Both the position numbers and the translations under genes were made by a program. 64,000 bases of DNA from Symbiodinium sp. CCMP2592 (lineage: Eukaryota > Sar > Dinophyceae > Suessiales > Symbiodiniaceae): positions 443,511 to 507,510 of the forward strand of contig CAJNDT010000580.1 of the NCBI GenBank assembly GCA_905221615.1, written 5' to 3'. The notes under the pieces were generated by a model. The model ran no database searches and was not told where the DNA came from. It was given only the letters and a program-made list of their open reading frames with translations. Positions 56,701 through 60,639 of the stretch are shown here, in pieces; position 1 is the first letter of the stretch, and every line of letters begins with the position of its first letter.

Positions 56701-59149
56701 AGTCCTGAGGCAGCTCGTCCAACGAGCTGAACTTCGACGACGAGCTCTTGGCAAGCGGGAAAGCGGAGGAGTTCGCCGCAACAACCGTGCCAGCGCTCCC
56801 AATCTGGATGGAGAGCGTAGCGAAGGGATTCACCATCCCGGCGCCACTCGGGGCCGCCCAGTTCGAAGGCAACGCGGCTCCCCCAGTGGCGGGAAGCGAA
56901 TGGACCATGTCACAGTCCGCTCCCTTACGGCACGACCCGTTCTTCTTGAAGAAAGGGCAGATAGTCCCTGGCGGCTTCGCGCCCGCCTTGGACTTCGCCT
57001 TGGGCTTGGCCTTGGCCTTGCCTTTGGGCTGCCCTCCGGGTCCACCCTTGCCCTTGCCCTTGCCCTTCCCCGGCGTTGTCGCCAGGGTGGACGCGTCCCG
57101 CTCCTTCTTGGCCGCGAGGGCCTTTTTGCGGAGCTCCTTGTCGTGCGAGTAAGGGCACGCGTCCCCTTTTGGGCAGTTCCCGTGGTCGCGGAAATGGAAA
57201 CAGATAGGCTTACCTTTTCCATTTCCTTTCGGACCAGCGGCAAGCGTGGAAGAGGCGGCCGCCTTGGCCGCGGCCTTAGAAGCCTTGAGCTCCGTCCTCA
57301 GCTTCTCGACCTCCTTCCGCGCGGCGGACAGGGCTGGGTCTTCCGTCGAACCTGCGTACACGCTATTAGCCGTCACCCGATGCGCAGCCTCACGCTGCTC
57401 ATATTCGAGGACGACCTTATGCGCTTCTTCCCAGGTCGAAGGGCCTCGAAGCCCTGCGGATGCGCCGTCGCTAGGCCACAACCGCTTATCACCGCGGATC
57501 TCCTTCTGGAGATGTGGAGGCATCTTGCGCAAGTAGCTTAGGAAGAGCTCCCTCGCTGTCTTGCCAAGACCCACACTCTCCAGCTCCGCGATGGAGGCCT
57601 CAAACAGGGGCTCGAACTGGTGCCCTGTGAGACGGCCCTTAGTGAGGGCGACGTGCTCCGCGTCCACCCTCATCTCCTTCTCTTCTCGGCTCTCGCCGAA
57701 GACAAGGTGCCGCTGCTTGATCCTTTCGTAAACGGCTTGGGGATTCTCAGTAACTTCCCCGGTCTTGGAGGCAGCCTTGTACACGTTAGTAAAGGTCTTA
57801 AGCCTCGAGCCGCGGCAGCGAGCACGAAGGGCGATGAGTTTCTCCCGGAAATTCATCCCCTTGCAGTTGTTGGCAAGGCCACAGACGTCCTCGAACTCTT
57901 CGTAGAACTGGACCACGTCCCGGATGTCGGAGCGATCGTCGGTGAGCGAGGGCCATTGGAGGTCCGTCTTCACGGTCGTGATCGACGTCTGACCTCCGCG
58001 AGACGCCAAGGCCTCCTTGAGCGCCTCGGTCTGGGCCGCCAAAGCTGCAGCGAGCTCTCCGGCTCCGCCGCTGGCGGAGTGAGGCTCGCCGGGCTTATCC
58101 TTCTTAAGCCCTTCGAGCTCTATCTCCAGAGCCGCAAGGCGGGACTTCAGGGGTGAGTCCCCCGGACCAGGTTGCGGATCCTCAGGGATCGCGAGCTGAA
58201 GGTCCACCGGGAGAGGCGCCGGTGCTCCGGACTTAGAGCCCGACTCCGCAACGGCGCCCGTCCGGGCCGCCAGGGCCGGGACAGAAGAAGGAGTGCTCCA
58301 AACCTTCTCGGGATCGCCGCTGCTCTTGCCTCCCAGGGCCAAGATCAGCTCGCCGAGGCACGAGATCTCCTTCTCGACCTCCTCTCGGTCTTCCGACCCA
58401 AGAGAAACCGCGGCAACGGTAAACCTGGTGCGCAGGGCCCGCACCATCCTGGCAGGGTGCCAGTCACCTCCCATTTTGCCGTATTCCTCGGCAAGGATGG
58501 TGGCCTTGGTAGTGATCTTCTCAAGATCCTCCACCGTGACCTCTGCCTGGTGCGCCTTCAAGGCCACAACCAGCCTTGAAACCCGCGTCAGGTAATCCGC
58601 GACCGGTTCCTGGTCGGGACGGTAGAGCTCCCGCAGGTCCGCCTGCAGGGTCTCCGCCGTGACGGGACCACCCGTCCCAGCAGACGAGGGAGGCCCGGAA
58701 CGGGCCGGGCCGCCGGCCACCGGCGAGAGAGCAAGCGCACCAACACGGCGCGCCGTCTCGGCCACGTCCGCCGGCGCAGCGGCAGGACGCGGAGCCGGTA
58801 CCCCGGCCTCCGGCAGAAGCTCTTCAGAGCTGGGGCCCGGATCGCCATCCTGAGCACCCGGGCCCGCTTCCGCAGCTGGAGCTTCCTCATCTTCCTCTTC
58901 ATCTTCTTCCTCTTCCTCTTCGGCATCGAAGTTGTCGTAGAGGAATTCCATCGTCTCCTTCCACAGACGCTGTTCATCTGCTAGCGTCGTGGATCGTCCG
59001 TCCTTCTTCTTGGTGGGACGGGACCCCGTTTCCTTACGCCAACGGAGCCAGTACATAAAGGGCATCTTCTCCGGGTACTCCACTGACCCATCCTCGATGC
59101 ACCTCAGCAACGTGGCTCCTTCCGGCTGACCTGCGACCTCAGCGCTCAT
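41741..59149 (-). CDS. Retrotransposon polyprotein, 5,802 aa
   Basis: One uninterrupted frame from ATG (59,149) to TGA (41,741). Domains by residue: acidic N terminus (77-90 nearly all Glu/Asp); Gag-like 410-595; two CCCH fingers 647-748; protease-like, D846; Cys-rich 1115-1175; RT C-terminal half 1325-1455 with LLGH 1401-1404; RNase H 1500-1645 (D1517, D1585); alpha/beta-hydrolase-like 1710-1865; integrase 2335-2540 (D2408, D2468, E2504); GPY/F-like 2600-2660; degenerate methyltransferase-like about 2890-3010; RT N-terminal half 3220-3430 with YVDD 3423-3426; hydrophobic linker about 3490-3570; Tpt1/KptA 3715-3925; proline-rich 3950-4330; C2H2 4365-4394; RanBP2-type fingers 4997-5020 and 5082-5107; RGG-like tract about 5200-5270; membrane segment 5360-5388; SWIM 5440-5462; PLD/HKD 5600-5770. 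Processing presumably requires the element protease. No internal stop or frameshift over 17.4 kb argues for selection or very recent insertion. Confidence 0.92.
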   Translation of the reverse strand: MSAEVAGQPEGATLLRCIEDGSVEYPEKMPFMYWLRWRKETGSRPTKKKDGRSTTLADEQRLWKETMEFLYDNFDAEEEEEEDEEEDEEAPAAEAGPGAQDGDPGPSSEELLPEAGVPAPRPAAAPADVAETARRVGALALSPVAGGPARSGPPSSAGTGGPVTAETLQADLRELYRPDQEPVADYLTRVSRLVVALKAHQAEVTVEDLEKITTKATILAEEYGKMGGDWHPARMVRALRTRFTVAAVSLGSEDREEVEKEISCLGELILALGGKSSGDPEKVWSTPSSVPALAARTGAVAESGSKSGAPAPLPVDLQLAIPEDPQPGPGDSPLKSRLAALEIELEGLKKDKPGEPHSASGGAGELAAALAAQTEALKEALASRGGQTSITTVKTDLQWPSLTDDRSDIRDVVQFYEEFEDVCGLANNCKGMNFREKLIALRARCRGSRLKTFTNVYKAASKTGEVTENPQAVYERIKQRHLVFGESREEKEMRVDAEHVALTKGRLTGHQFEPLFEASIAELESVGLGKTARELFLSYLRKMPPHLQKEIRGDKRLWPSDGASAGLRGPSTWEEAHKVVLEYEQREAAHRVTANSVYAGSTEDPALSAARKEVEKLRTELKASKAAAKAAASSTLAAGPKGNGKGKPICFHFRDHGNCPKGDACPYSHDKELRKKALAAKKERDASTLATTPGKGKGKGKGGPGGQPKGKAKAKPKAKSKAGAKPPGTICPFFKKNGSCRKGADCDMVHSLPATGGAALPSNWAAPSGAGMVNPFATLSIQIGSAGTVVAANSSAFPLAKSSSSKFSSLDELPQDWWHLCENEVGGYQYRTVVQVIDGMVECMLDGCAGSNHITEELLCGILNRAAALGIGTEDRRFPVVKFERWVHPEFVHGIAAGKPVPLKGAVVLRVRFLEGLSPDNCSEGPEIFVRCKIAAKGTSDWHGLILGGRALDCSGRQGLGFKPLPDCHSLETLGIKIPRCEDYSRSRKDRAYAFESRLSSLDGALCFEPGTGGRDLLRYSGENPLELLAGDGVIAPVKREGSGGQDGSLTEAVLPVESANCEAVPGLWPTGAEEGSILLVAEEDTTVSPGAVVGEVRTGLAQTTACECGGVETLFTDASGDPCGNCGLGTAEDSTFPGCFACGSTERTAVCGLQGCGACSHSRGWRKGLRVGAVFALAAVSTVLGGPWATESVVTDPDAVSFLSSIPTEGQWWQTKGGMAGLWSGRPQEGDPENRPDVERLPYETCLLKSSGGPWRLWQTRDLRLWPESVDWSTVPVTSDLAVFRTKTGPRWAGWDAGSATRGLGGSHGRDVTSGSRVDTRNEPVYHIVESADIEKMIEEPPSDYYYDKLREDMGARHKGACPHLLDHLVSLEAFLDKSILFGFSFGVAKAEICVSEGKLLGHRIGRHGSAPDEERCQAVVDFPPLKEKLHIQQFLGCANWLRGYLPAEYGHAAKVLGQWQKPGAEFPEGGLGTGTTAGCKAFKAIKKMMSHHISLAAFDEASAADGSCPLEQIADASGIAVGGSVVQMSRDLSRIKVLMTHSKSLTPAQQNWPPLIQEAFAQLEVKRATRKVFGTIRTLCWTDHANLTRAQSSDIGSDQKLVRWVAEILMDGSEIRSLSGRSATLGDSFSRNPKGRDELLAARTKDLVGMTGQLKGFDLDQYLGEGTEGDGPVPWAVGEDAVPDHATQVAPATAAAVPVGVAGGPPVRVMIVFDYAPWTEQERALTEIREVFVSGIPGHSIAVRGCWGPFEDDDGVASHFDGMTGKLTGPKKVKKLRVDLLTSCAKVLREAAAFSPTFLVGLGQGGVVTAALRWPLVVEVTLQARNLQRKEARVAGLAWAGIKGIWSLKPKVWKAHSTHAEVAEACPEMGREFPEPPIPGYGIVGKIAASAEVLSSLKLEGISKVADVSLRGLVDAPSRELWDHEGVCACGKRTYLFSRCPSCIRQEAEETALEVAEAQAEKEAAEGPESADPSVSLEVNALLSASLADGSVDIDTDLIRAWAKGFLQKPVEGLLPTVYGRIKARVWTGGDLELPVEGCEKDGPSLWSSWVVNASGEVLQGHQAFPSCLSGPSSLNWAVEPNWHSHRHVVNSECERIWNLQEGEVRLRESFACLLGLKGEVDRVEGWNDGDGIQSLGHRKSLRASPVIAAFQCSGEEGHWMAVQLSKKIEVKEGELSRTLAFVGSATKAPRVVVELYSSHRPFCVKSHSVRTCRVKVSASGGSGPLSLGSFPVLSDKDSPESQREKLALAARDGAGLCEFGVTPALRTAWHEAQRRDPSLTASVKKPEAPFKLGSDGVLEREVTIKTGQTVVVPVVPNGIAGPNGVTWRKSCYMTVHCGLLGAHRSAEVTFRLLERAVWWPGMEPDVKLWVSKCLACVKGRARATKVEAKPVKCLAEACWQEVSVDCEGPNREDRDGFRYSITYFDCLSHAVLLEPMKTLTHTDVRRAFLRCVLRSRTLPRLIRSDRGTEFKNAMMLELCSMLGTTQQFSMALRPCEMGSNERVHQEVQKVLGNLIRHIGGSMENWSEWLMVAEYVLDNTPGAHGYTPRDLERSWSLALPLEKDVLREALQFEPITDWARSQFKQFSDLAAAVRRHWDASSEARARLANRSRRTVELRVGDRVVWNSPKPRPEGAGRVPWKPGLTGPWRIVAVKGHRLQLELVPGGPGEAPGRQCEAHAEDVVLVPEDAEVPEKRDPIEFFDEPEHQPPSLGQQAAGEAKQVEFTVKRRGRNFVLRIGDHVAYHGARVGPKTCRLGKVTQVDEARAQVGVHRYIPDASGLRVRWHLAFLDEGGSLTREGTRQAIESITVKEIISKVDLSRDGVLAASSARKLDKAGYSLQESVPDRVGVAASPIDVPAALKELLAEAPAPSLIVGRGSSCAAVQGWIRDHLEGMDVDLVEVAVSEHSLTQVSKAGGLRSPPAAVQGASSYGIRWDFSSEEDRQALSLLVDTLDPKCLVVGLSGKGIPKEFLSLVSRWGAMVAEKGRQMLVTISDQEGLWEPWEAQGWAPVFGTLSEPKFPWAFGRADRCQLLGSVPRGSKHSEGALICLSNFKMDSVCVRCAKPDALGRVAHQHAKARTSSRVLAPALCRCLADAGLRGDQPPCYDSICSVSGQPPAEPAKPSAPEVPLPDVKSGEDLSPQERAKMEAEVLEFSRKMDAHWRSKADAKDWDGVFADLEVYALAGQAVAADPRRTPEYKAQVIEGLRLGPTENRPGLTEADLAAIKETVGRKAAAFWVEGTARTTVRKFAHDCVPTGPPVSSQPHALRGEAAQWVDDRLEEEVQRGQLVRGPSAWGSAPFPTKEMPSHKRARKRRLVVDYRRVNARVKRSTYYCRRSTDVLAAAVGSVWYSFVDAVSGFNQIRNTKRAREVLAIVARSGKYLPIGLTFGPVNGPDDFNYVVDRAYAPGRNRRLRFTKEWVAYVDDLTVRTGRVVDGRFLTDAEAEEEIRTACRKGSRSAPQTAASALEALGARGRDGSSSSPPDADRKVAPKAKAKHDESLTDTNHPTRALYPNSLVFVLTACVLTAGSRLGFGALVCRVGGVRGGTWGAARTQAFTPVGRYLLSMLLLVACVLQQGCSEVVQGVGRAECEPYPLSLCSPLEPPAFQDMAAQRGLKTSSPVACDGPRGPLPSASCASRCALAHVGREVACTPLSFAAGGSSVDRLVAEPLPLFPPCAGPLVGQGAARGAMGGGRRRGNEGKGGRDSNSRWQPWVWLENPAVCQRALTQALRHGKFGLQGHLGEGGWISVSALAEKLQITSSAIEAGAASDLENAAGGREKQRLELVDGRIRALQGHGRGSGLTAGTVYGDGLDEAGMRELSVEYGGSTLCHGTEVFHARRIGRDGLLPGGGNGPRLTVHWVIGPGYPRQRDSTSGFRKNSTCLVVSNLELLRASGVPVWRGTDGCVLTGRVPPECILRILTVQPGCEVFDLSLAERQGNTLRWVDDAEPGSGVRREQSAPPGGAGPVNYYIGDEDSSSELEVEVRAKSSAMPAGPPPGPPKEGGPRGMPSALHRSRTVDDRPPPGREGKLKPTPKVAPEGAPSAGEQERGRSHRPPQKVPPEAPPADTIRYKTPPRARDELPEDPQAAPGDPEGAGAAPGDQPMEADRTLTPADLFHPKNFSKKANPKPPPKRPAVPEGMVTVKPGPTPKGVRPPPPFLIMETERAEEFLSTRPGWLLGGPAEPPIARSPPPPPAARNRSERPLPHGGLGPGPYQGPIRPKLGGPPLKAAPKGAVPSAEAPSASSASTGGPEGSREGGTAVPEETEEERAKTEAILRGIDDFMASVERRSASQERPAPKSPARHTFVPFSVDPIPEEAAVPGEFVDLGDTPDRSAIHGGGVAGCPTPEEIGNGDPRRVPSRGSGHKCGIRGCRAEFEHEYEAAYHRAAVHGRGLPANMVPAPCDDAFFGEAAVALRRFRHGEARRDHRDRVWVFEADLGRFTHISNPDRFCDRIGAELRDFRRLPDGAPCVTSDGLWRTYRLDRRPVQRAKPPVRYPSTILGPAYEETDFMMPNAAAPSPYRHLFRDETPLGEALEAIREEQGRSGEVPEDVEPPPPAFPDELLEPQDPDVDAPREDTPREHVQAMRETFSDLIWNAHDGLREEKLAAGVLNPIAKQTDTQLEIDPPMLETDLLPREKGGVQRTGTPPDPRWGAEPQASSPKKKAPPSSATHSEDQEMAPAPPDASQEASSSSAAPAANVTPPAEAGSPEVRIPSLAESMKAGLARERAAARAKEELAASAQEAAAAAPEARRDTRLPAVTKEEKETAEAKSLSSLKRAVEESGSERQGPAAKRATTKKEESRPAPSAPAGAAAGTGAAPSSSGEAGAEEGASGAAASSSTDKRRPAEPEGPPPPKKRFTTWQDTMESPAPQHRVSGVYGLSNEVPGADWRDVDWEATPPPGPGRPGARDVDPRLTVPLDLQHDEMIKAFFRGEGDYTLEQLLALARRRRRAFVYQAAILSNRPVFEIWPDYDENELGPTPERVPLLTGKVWPWGWWDCFTCGRANPPERNTCRHHDSEELGGAPCVGIFEDSLYWSTPVDLRTAPAWFIEVWLDEHKERIKEYLYAKRSDAIAAAMSNAYWTCGRDTCQERNMLWRKLCFKCSGPKSGASFITHGMPPQEGDDEAASSSEESEGTKMERIERSINADPLAEHARKFLRSGRKRLRAEKRRQAELSQDSARAWWSQPSSGRGAPSGGRSSGSKGGGKGGGRGSSNRYGNRGWWAGGAAGLAYSSRLGERAGQPALTLPLRGPGGHRVAPEAPAVSSRPAVSSGPSNRGGFLGAVRSIGAAVSSWALSRRARNRAAHATTGNIGWKMGLVAAALAPTLFTVERGAREVAHVSLTAVATAAEDLIEESSGILVRGVRVVGLTAVVLLWTFAAVVLWWAGRVATNRLMHAMNGNPFGNAVLVSLEGREAVFEVASKTKAGAHRVLVKIGSGADGAGCDCKAFLNEGRCGHIERAVEAAGQLVAVTGASAAPTLSVAPAATRRARAILGPPALEQGCLSGMVSKARSLSERARNVGNPSEGCLDGITRLRGRQEVATVSAPPTETVPKTPAAEAPRQSTSAASPALAAPMSSQARRVRDFPIPDGFERAGVKFLTLPEYHAVVQMMLSDAGHGDHVYVRAYSFDSKPLVGALVSSLERGARAHVLADNSQTSRTKLQLQSLKELGAAGVQVRVGKGTSVKAAYAAENRTDVSIGAGLAGIHHAKTVLVTRPDSTVSAVIGSLNFSASSRANAEVGIAVASVLTSEFSQKWLDSFGTEWSKALKLEEFEAPQRNHRGRAKPSNVQQPAAQPNVEPQ
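41840..42352 (-). other. Domain: single-HKD phospholipase-D-like nuclease (res 5600-5770)
   Basis: The segment reads VYVRAYSFDSKPLVGALVSSL (minus its last residue in many relatives), then GARAHVLADN, then GIHHAKTVLV and VIGSLNFSASSRANAEVGI. H5709-x-K5711 and G5727-S-L-N5730 with E5740 form one HKD catalytic motif. A single motif in about 170 residues matches the Nuc/Zucchini/mitoPLD branch, whose members dimerise to build the active site. Those relatives cut nucleic acids or hydrolyse phospholipids. It is the last domain of the polyprotein, and a Gln/Pro-rich tail follows. Role in the element is unknown; nuclease or membrane lipid activity are both possible. Confidence 0.85.
42764..42832 (-). 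other. Domain: SWIM-type zinc finger (res 5440-5462)
   Basis: CDCKAFLNEGRCGHI gives C-x-C-x8-C-x-H, the SWIM pattern. It is preceded by a beta-rich stretch (AVFEVASKTKAGAHRVLVKI), as in SWIM domains of transposases and plant FAR1-like proteins. Probably binds DNA or protein. Confidence 0.8.
42986..43072 (-). other. Predicted transmembrane segment (res 5360-5388)
   Basis: VVGLTAVVLLWTFAAVVLWW is a continuous hydrophobic stretch flanked by Arg on both sides. A weaker hydrophobic stretch (MGLVAAALAPTLFTV, about 5312-5330) lies upstream with an amphipathic segment between. A membrane region between nucleic-acid-binding modules recalls an envelope- or anchor-like function, which is inference. Confidence 0.65.
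43820..44167 (-). other. Domain: two RanBP2-type zinc fingers (res about 4995-5110)
   Basis: The second, WTCGRDTCQERN followed by MLWRKLCFKC, is an exact W-x-C-x4-C-x3-N-x6-C-x2-C match. The first, WDCFTCGRANPPERNTCRHH, has the same layout with His in place of the last Cys. RanBP2-type fingers bind single-stranded RNA or ubiquitin. A Gly/Arg/Ser-rich tract follows, supporting RNA binding. Confidence 0.75.
45968..46057 (-). other. Domain: C2H2-like zinc finger (res 4365-4394)
   Basis: KCGIRGCRAEFEHEYEAAYH then RAAVH gives C-x4-C-x12-H-x4-H. It sits after a 380-residue proline-rich stretch of low complexity. Confidence 0.65.
47375..48007 (-). other. Domain: Tpt1/KptA RNA 2'-phosphotransferase (res 3715-3925)
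   Basis: Conserved blocks appear in family order and spacing over about 210 residues: ALTQALRHGKFG (R3732, H3733), GGWISVSALAEKL, KQRLELVDGRIRALQGH (R3792), LCHGTEVFHARRIGRDGLL, GPRLTVHWVIG (R3856, H3860), and GTDGCVLTGRVPPECI. In the family, an Arg-His-Arg-Arg set performs transfer of an RNA 2'-phosphate to NAD+; all four are present, so activity is plausible. Host Tpt1 completes tRNA splicing in fungi and plants; some relatives ADP-ribosylate nucleic-acid 5' phosphates. Here the domain sits in a retrotransposon polyprotein after the YVDD half of RT. Why an element would carry it is unknown. Confidence 0.88.
48540..48665 (-). other. Telomere-like island inside the ORF (res about 3495-3537)
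   Basis: The plus strand carries CGAACCCTAACCTAG, a direct repeat of CGGTCAAGAC, then GAGTTAGGGTATAGGGC and CGTTAGGG. This resembles the surrounding intergenic DNA and not coding sequence. It lies between the RT N-terminal half and the Tpt1 domain and is translated as a hydrophobic linker. It may be captured non-coding DNA or a retained intron. Confidence 0.5.
48860..49492 (-). other. Domain: reverse transcriptase N-terminal half, fingers/palm with YVDD (res 3220-3430)
   Basis: Motifs in order: AQWVDDRLEEEVQRGQLVRG; WGSAPFPTKE...RLVVDYRRVNARV; VWYSFVDAVSGFNQI (motif A aspartate); YLPIGLTFGPVNGPDDFNYV (motif B); WVAYVDDLTVRTG (motif C, Y3423-D3426). Similarity stops soon after motif C, in a low-complexity Ala/Ser/Lys linker. 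The thumb and connection expected next are not here but about 1,800-2,100 residues upstream, before the integrase. Confidence 0.88.
50000..50560 (-). other. Region: degenerate methyltransferase-like segment (res about 2865-3050)
   Basis: IRWDFSSEEDRQALSLLVDT, LDPKCLVVGLSGKG, and MVAEKGRQMLVTI then GLWEPWEAQGW. The order (acidic motif, DPK-LVV-x-G where catalytic enzymes have P-C, then a GR-x-x-L block) recalls a cytosine-methyltransferase-like segment I associate with dinoflagellate retroelements. Catalytic residues seem missing. Tentative. Confidence 0.35.
51170..51352 (-). other. Domain: GPY/F-like module after integrase (res 2600-2660)
   Basis: VELRVGDRVVWNSPKP, then WKPGLTGPWRIVAVKGHRLQ. 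A small beta domain with the GPW core at this place, directly C-terminal to the catalytic core, is usual for Ty3-like integrases. Confidence 0.65.
51530..52147 (-). other. Domain: integrase, HHCC and D,D35E (res 2335-2540)
   Basis: The zinc-binding N-terminal part has H-x6-H (HCGLLGAH) and C-x2-C (KCLAC). The core has VSVDCEGP (D2408), LIRSDRGTEFKN (D2468) and GSNERVHQE (E2504), spaced D-x59-D-x35-E. All catalytic residues are intact. It joins element cDNA to target DNA. Confidence 0.95.
54215..55177 (-). other. Domain: reverse transcriptase C-terminal half plus RNase H (res 1325-1645)
   Basis: LLDHLVSLEAFLDKSILFGF and KAEICVSEGKLLGHRIG correspond to the Ty3-type region just after the YxDD motif. 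LKEKLHIQQFLGCANWLRGY is the connection/thumb (P-x-x-x...FLG-x-x-N/Y-x-R). RNase H follows with QIADASGIAVGGSV (D1517) and LCWTDHANL (D1585), ending in LGDSFSRNP, the usual ADALSRNP-like boundary. No palm motifs A-C precede it; upstream lie only the protease and a Cys-rich segment. Confidence 0.88.
56270..56662 (-). other. Domain: aspartic-protease-like (res 830-960)
   Basis: MVECMLDGCAGSNHITEELL occupies the position of the retropepsin D-T/S-G-A loop (D846), with Gly-Cys following the aspartate. WHGLILGGRALDC fits the later hydrophobic-hydrophobic-Gly motif. The order after Gag and zinc fingers supports protease. The altered active-site triplet leaves activity uncertain. Confidence 0.7.
56900..57217 (-). 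other. Domain: two CCCH zinc fingers (res 645-750)
   Basis: CFHFRDHGNCPKGDACPYSH and CPFFKKNGSCRKGADCDMVH are both exact C-x8-C-x5-C-x3-H fingers. A Lys/Gly-rich linker (GKGKGKGG, KAKAKPKAKSK) separates them. CCCH fingers bind single-stranded RNA and here stand where Gag normally has CCHC knuckles. Confidence 0.9.
57365..57922 (-). other. Domain: Gag capsid-like region (res 410-595)
   Basis: VVQFYEEFEDVCGLANNCKG, then helical sequence including VYERIKQRHL, HQFEPLFEASIAELESVG, LFLSYLRKMPPHLQKEI and TWEEAHKVVLEYEQREA. Length and pattern fit a retrotransposon Gag capsid. Position before the zinc fingers supports it. Confidence 0.7.
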
Positions 59150-59269
59150 GGTCGCCTAGCGAAGGAGAGAGCCCCGTGCCACACAGGACCACGGCCTCAA
59201 GGCGCACGACAAGCGCGCCTTCGAGGCCACGTTAAAAGATTGCGGCGCAGCAGCCGCCTGGGTGGCCGT

Positions 59270-59287
59270 TTCCCAGAACAGCCCCCA
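59270..59287 (-). other. Candidate primer-binding site
   Basis: Two bases after the 5' LTR the sense strand reads TGGGGGCTGTTCTGGGA. The initial TGG would pair with a tRNA 3' CCA. The matching tRNA cannot be named from sequence alone. Confidence 0.5.
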
Positions 59288-59289
59288 AT

Positions 59290-59539
59290 TGTGGAGAACG
59301 GAAACCCAAAGGGGCAGCACGCACCCTCGTTTTCCGTCCAAGCAGAAAGTCCAACGACCGTGACAGGTCGAACGTCCGCCCAGGACGGGCTGCGCGCAAT
59401 TGCGTCGCGGCAACGAGAAGCTACCAACGACACACTGCCGTGCTCACTTGAGCCAAAAATGTTATGAATACGAATTACAGAAGAGCATGCATAAAAGCAT
59501 ACAGCACAACAGCCAGCCCGCAGACTATGTACAGTTACA
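59290..59539 (-). repeat. 5' LTR (right copy)
   Basis: 250 bp, same ends as the left LTR, one mismatch. It should carry promoter and transcript start. The sense strand includes ATGCTTTTATGCATGC (AT-rich, near 59,490) and TTTTGGCTCAAG at 59,458-59,447. The sequence between the LTR and the start codon (59,150-59,289) is a 140-bp leader. Confidence 0.97.
59447..59466 (-). promoter_or_regulatory. Spliced-leader-like sequence in the LTR
   Basis: The sense strand has 12 bases identical to the 3' end of the dinoflagellate spliced leader (TTTTGGCTCAAG). Extending upstream without gaps gives about 16 of 20 matches. A copy is in the other LTR at 41,246-41,265. Relict leaders arise when trans-spliced mRNA is copied back into the genome. 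Confidence 0.6.
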
Positions 59540-59724
59540 AACACTGATATCAGGATTAGGACTACTACGAACAATGACAGCAGTACTAAGAATAGAACCA
59601 AGAACAATACATATTAATCCTAACACTAATACTAGTACTAATACTAGCTACTAATTCTAATACTCATACTCATACCAATACTAATGTCACCACTACTGCT
59701 GCTACTACTACTGCTACTACTACG

Positions 59725-59755
<31 letters not shown>

Positions 59756-60070
59756 GTACACATACTTAATACTAAAACTAATACTGATACTCATACTAGT
59801 CACTAATACTAATACTAATACTCATACTAATACTAATACCAATACAAATGCTACCACTACTACTACTGTGCGACAACGATTGCTAGTACGACGACTACTA
59901 CTATTAACATCAATATACATACTTAATGCTAATACTAAGAGTAATACTAATTCGAATACTATTACTAATACTAAACATCCTAATATCAATACTACCACAA
60001 AACTTACCTTTTCGGTTTACTGTGGGAAAAAAGCTGAAACTTTTTTATGTGTTTTGGTATAATATATATG
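59540..60070. repeat. AT-rich ACTAAT/ACTACT repeat field (right of retrotransposon)
   Basis: ACTACTACTACTACT and ACTAATACTAATACT units, continuous in kind with 39,686-41,088. A 29-bp stretch at 59,976-60,004 (CATCCTAATATCAATACTAC...) also occurs at 41,044-41,072. Confidence 0.85.
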
Positions 60071-60244
60071 CTATAGACAATACTATGGTTCGATGGGATG
60101 AAAGGGTGAAAGCGCCATGGTTGGCAACCAGCGCCACCGCCAATGAGGCCGACCTGGGCGCAAGACAAAAAAGAAAAACAGCAGCACAGCCACTAAAGGG
60201 TTTACGGATCAGGTTACAGATGAAGCTTTGCTGAGCAATGGTCG

Positions 60245-60535
60245 CCGATTAAGGTTTGAGATAAACTATAGGGTTCGAGATTAGGTTCTGAGATTTCGGT
60301 TCGAGATTAACGTTCGAGATTTGCGTTTGAGAGTGAGGGTTTAGGGCTTAGTGTTTGAGATAGGGTTTTTGAGATTAGGGCTTGAGATTGAGGGTTTGAA
60401 ACTATGGCTTGAGTTTAGGGTTTGAGATTAATTGCATTTGGAGCTTGGGTTTTGAAATCAATGTTTCATTGGGGTTTGGGCTTAGGGTTTGGCATTGGGC
60501 TTTCAAAGTAGATTGAACTTAAAGGTCGAGATTAA
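60245..60535. repeat. GTTTGAGATTAGG-type degenerate repeats
   Basis: Some fifteen variants of GGTTTGAGATTAGGG / GTTCGAGATT in a row, grading into TTTAGGG. Non-coding. Confidence 0.8.
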
Positions 60536-60639
60536 GTCAACATTTGTGAAGGCATTGTGGAAATTGCGGAGCTTCTGCCTGCAGTGACTGAATGCATGCA
60601 CCGCCCTGGTCTTGTTTTCGCCGTATCCACTGCACTCGC

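Larger units (their letters stand above)
41089..59539 (-). mobile_element. Giant Ty3-like LTR retrotransposon (18.45 kb), near-intact
   Basis: Two 250-bp direct repeats with TG...CA ends bound the element and differ at one position (T at 41,147, A at 59,348). The 4-bp AACA at 41,085-41,088 recurs at 59,540-59,543 as a target-site duplication. A candidate primer-binding site follows the 5' LTR and a purine-rich tract precedes the 3' LTR. A single ORF spans 59,149-41,741. The interior is strongly GC-rich and the surrounding DNA AT-rich. RNase H and integrase type, and their order, place it with Ty3/Gypsy-like elements. Identity of the LTRs and the open frame indicate a recent insertion, possibly still active. 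It is unusual for the split reverse transcriptase and the long extra C-terminal region. Confidence 0.95.

Noticed and set aside
41091..59538. Alternative LTR boundaries starting at TGGAGAACGG
   Set aside because: Extending two bases to TGTGG keeps both copies equal at 250 bp, gives TG...CA ends and leaves a perfect AACA target duplication.
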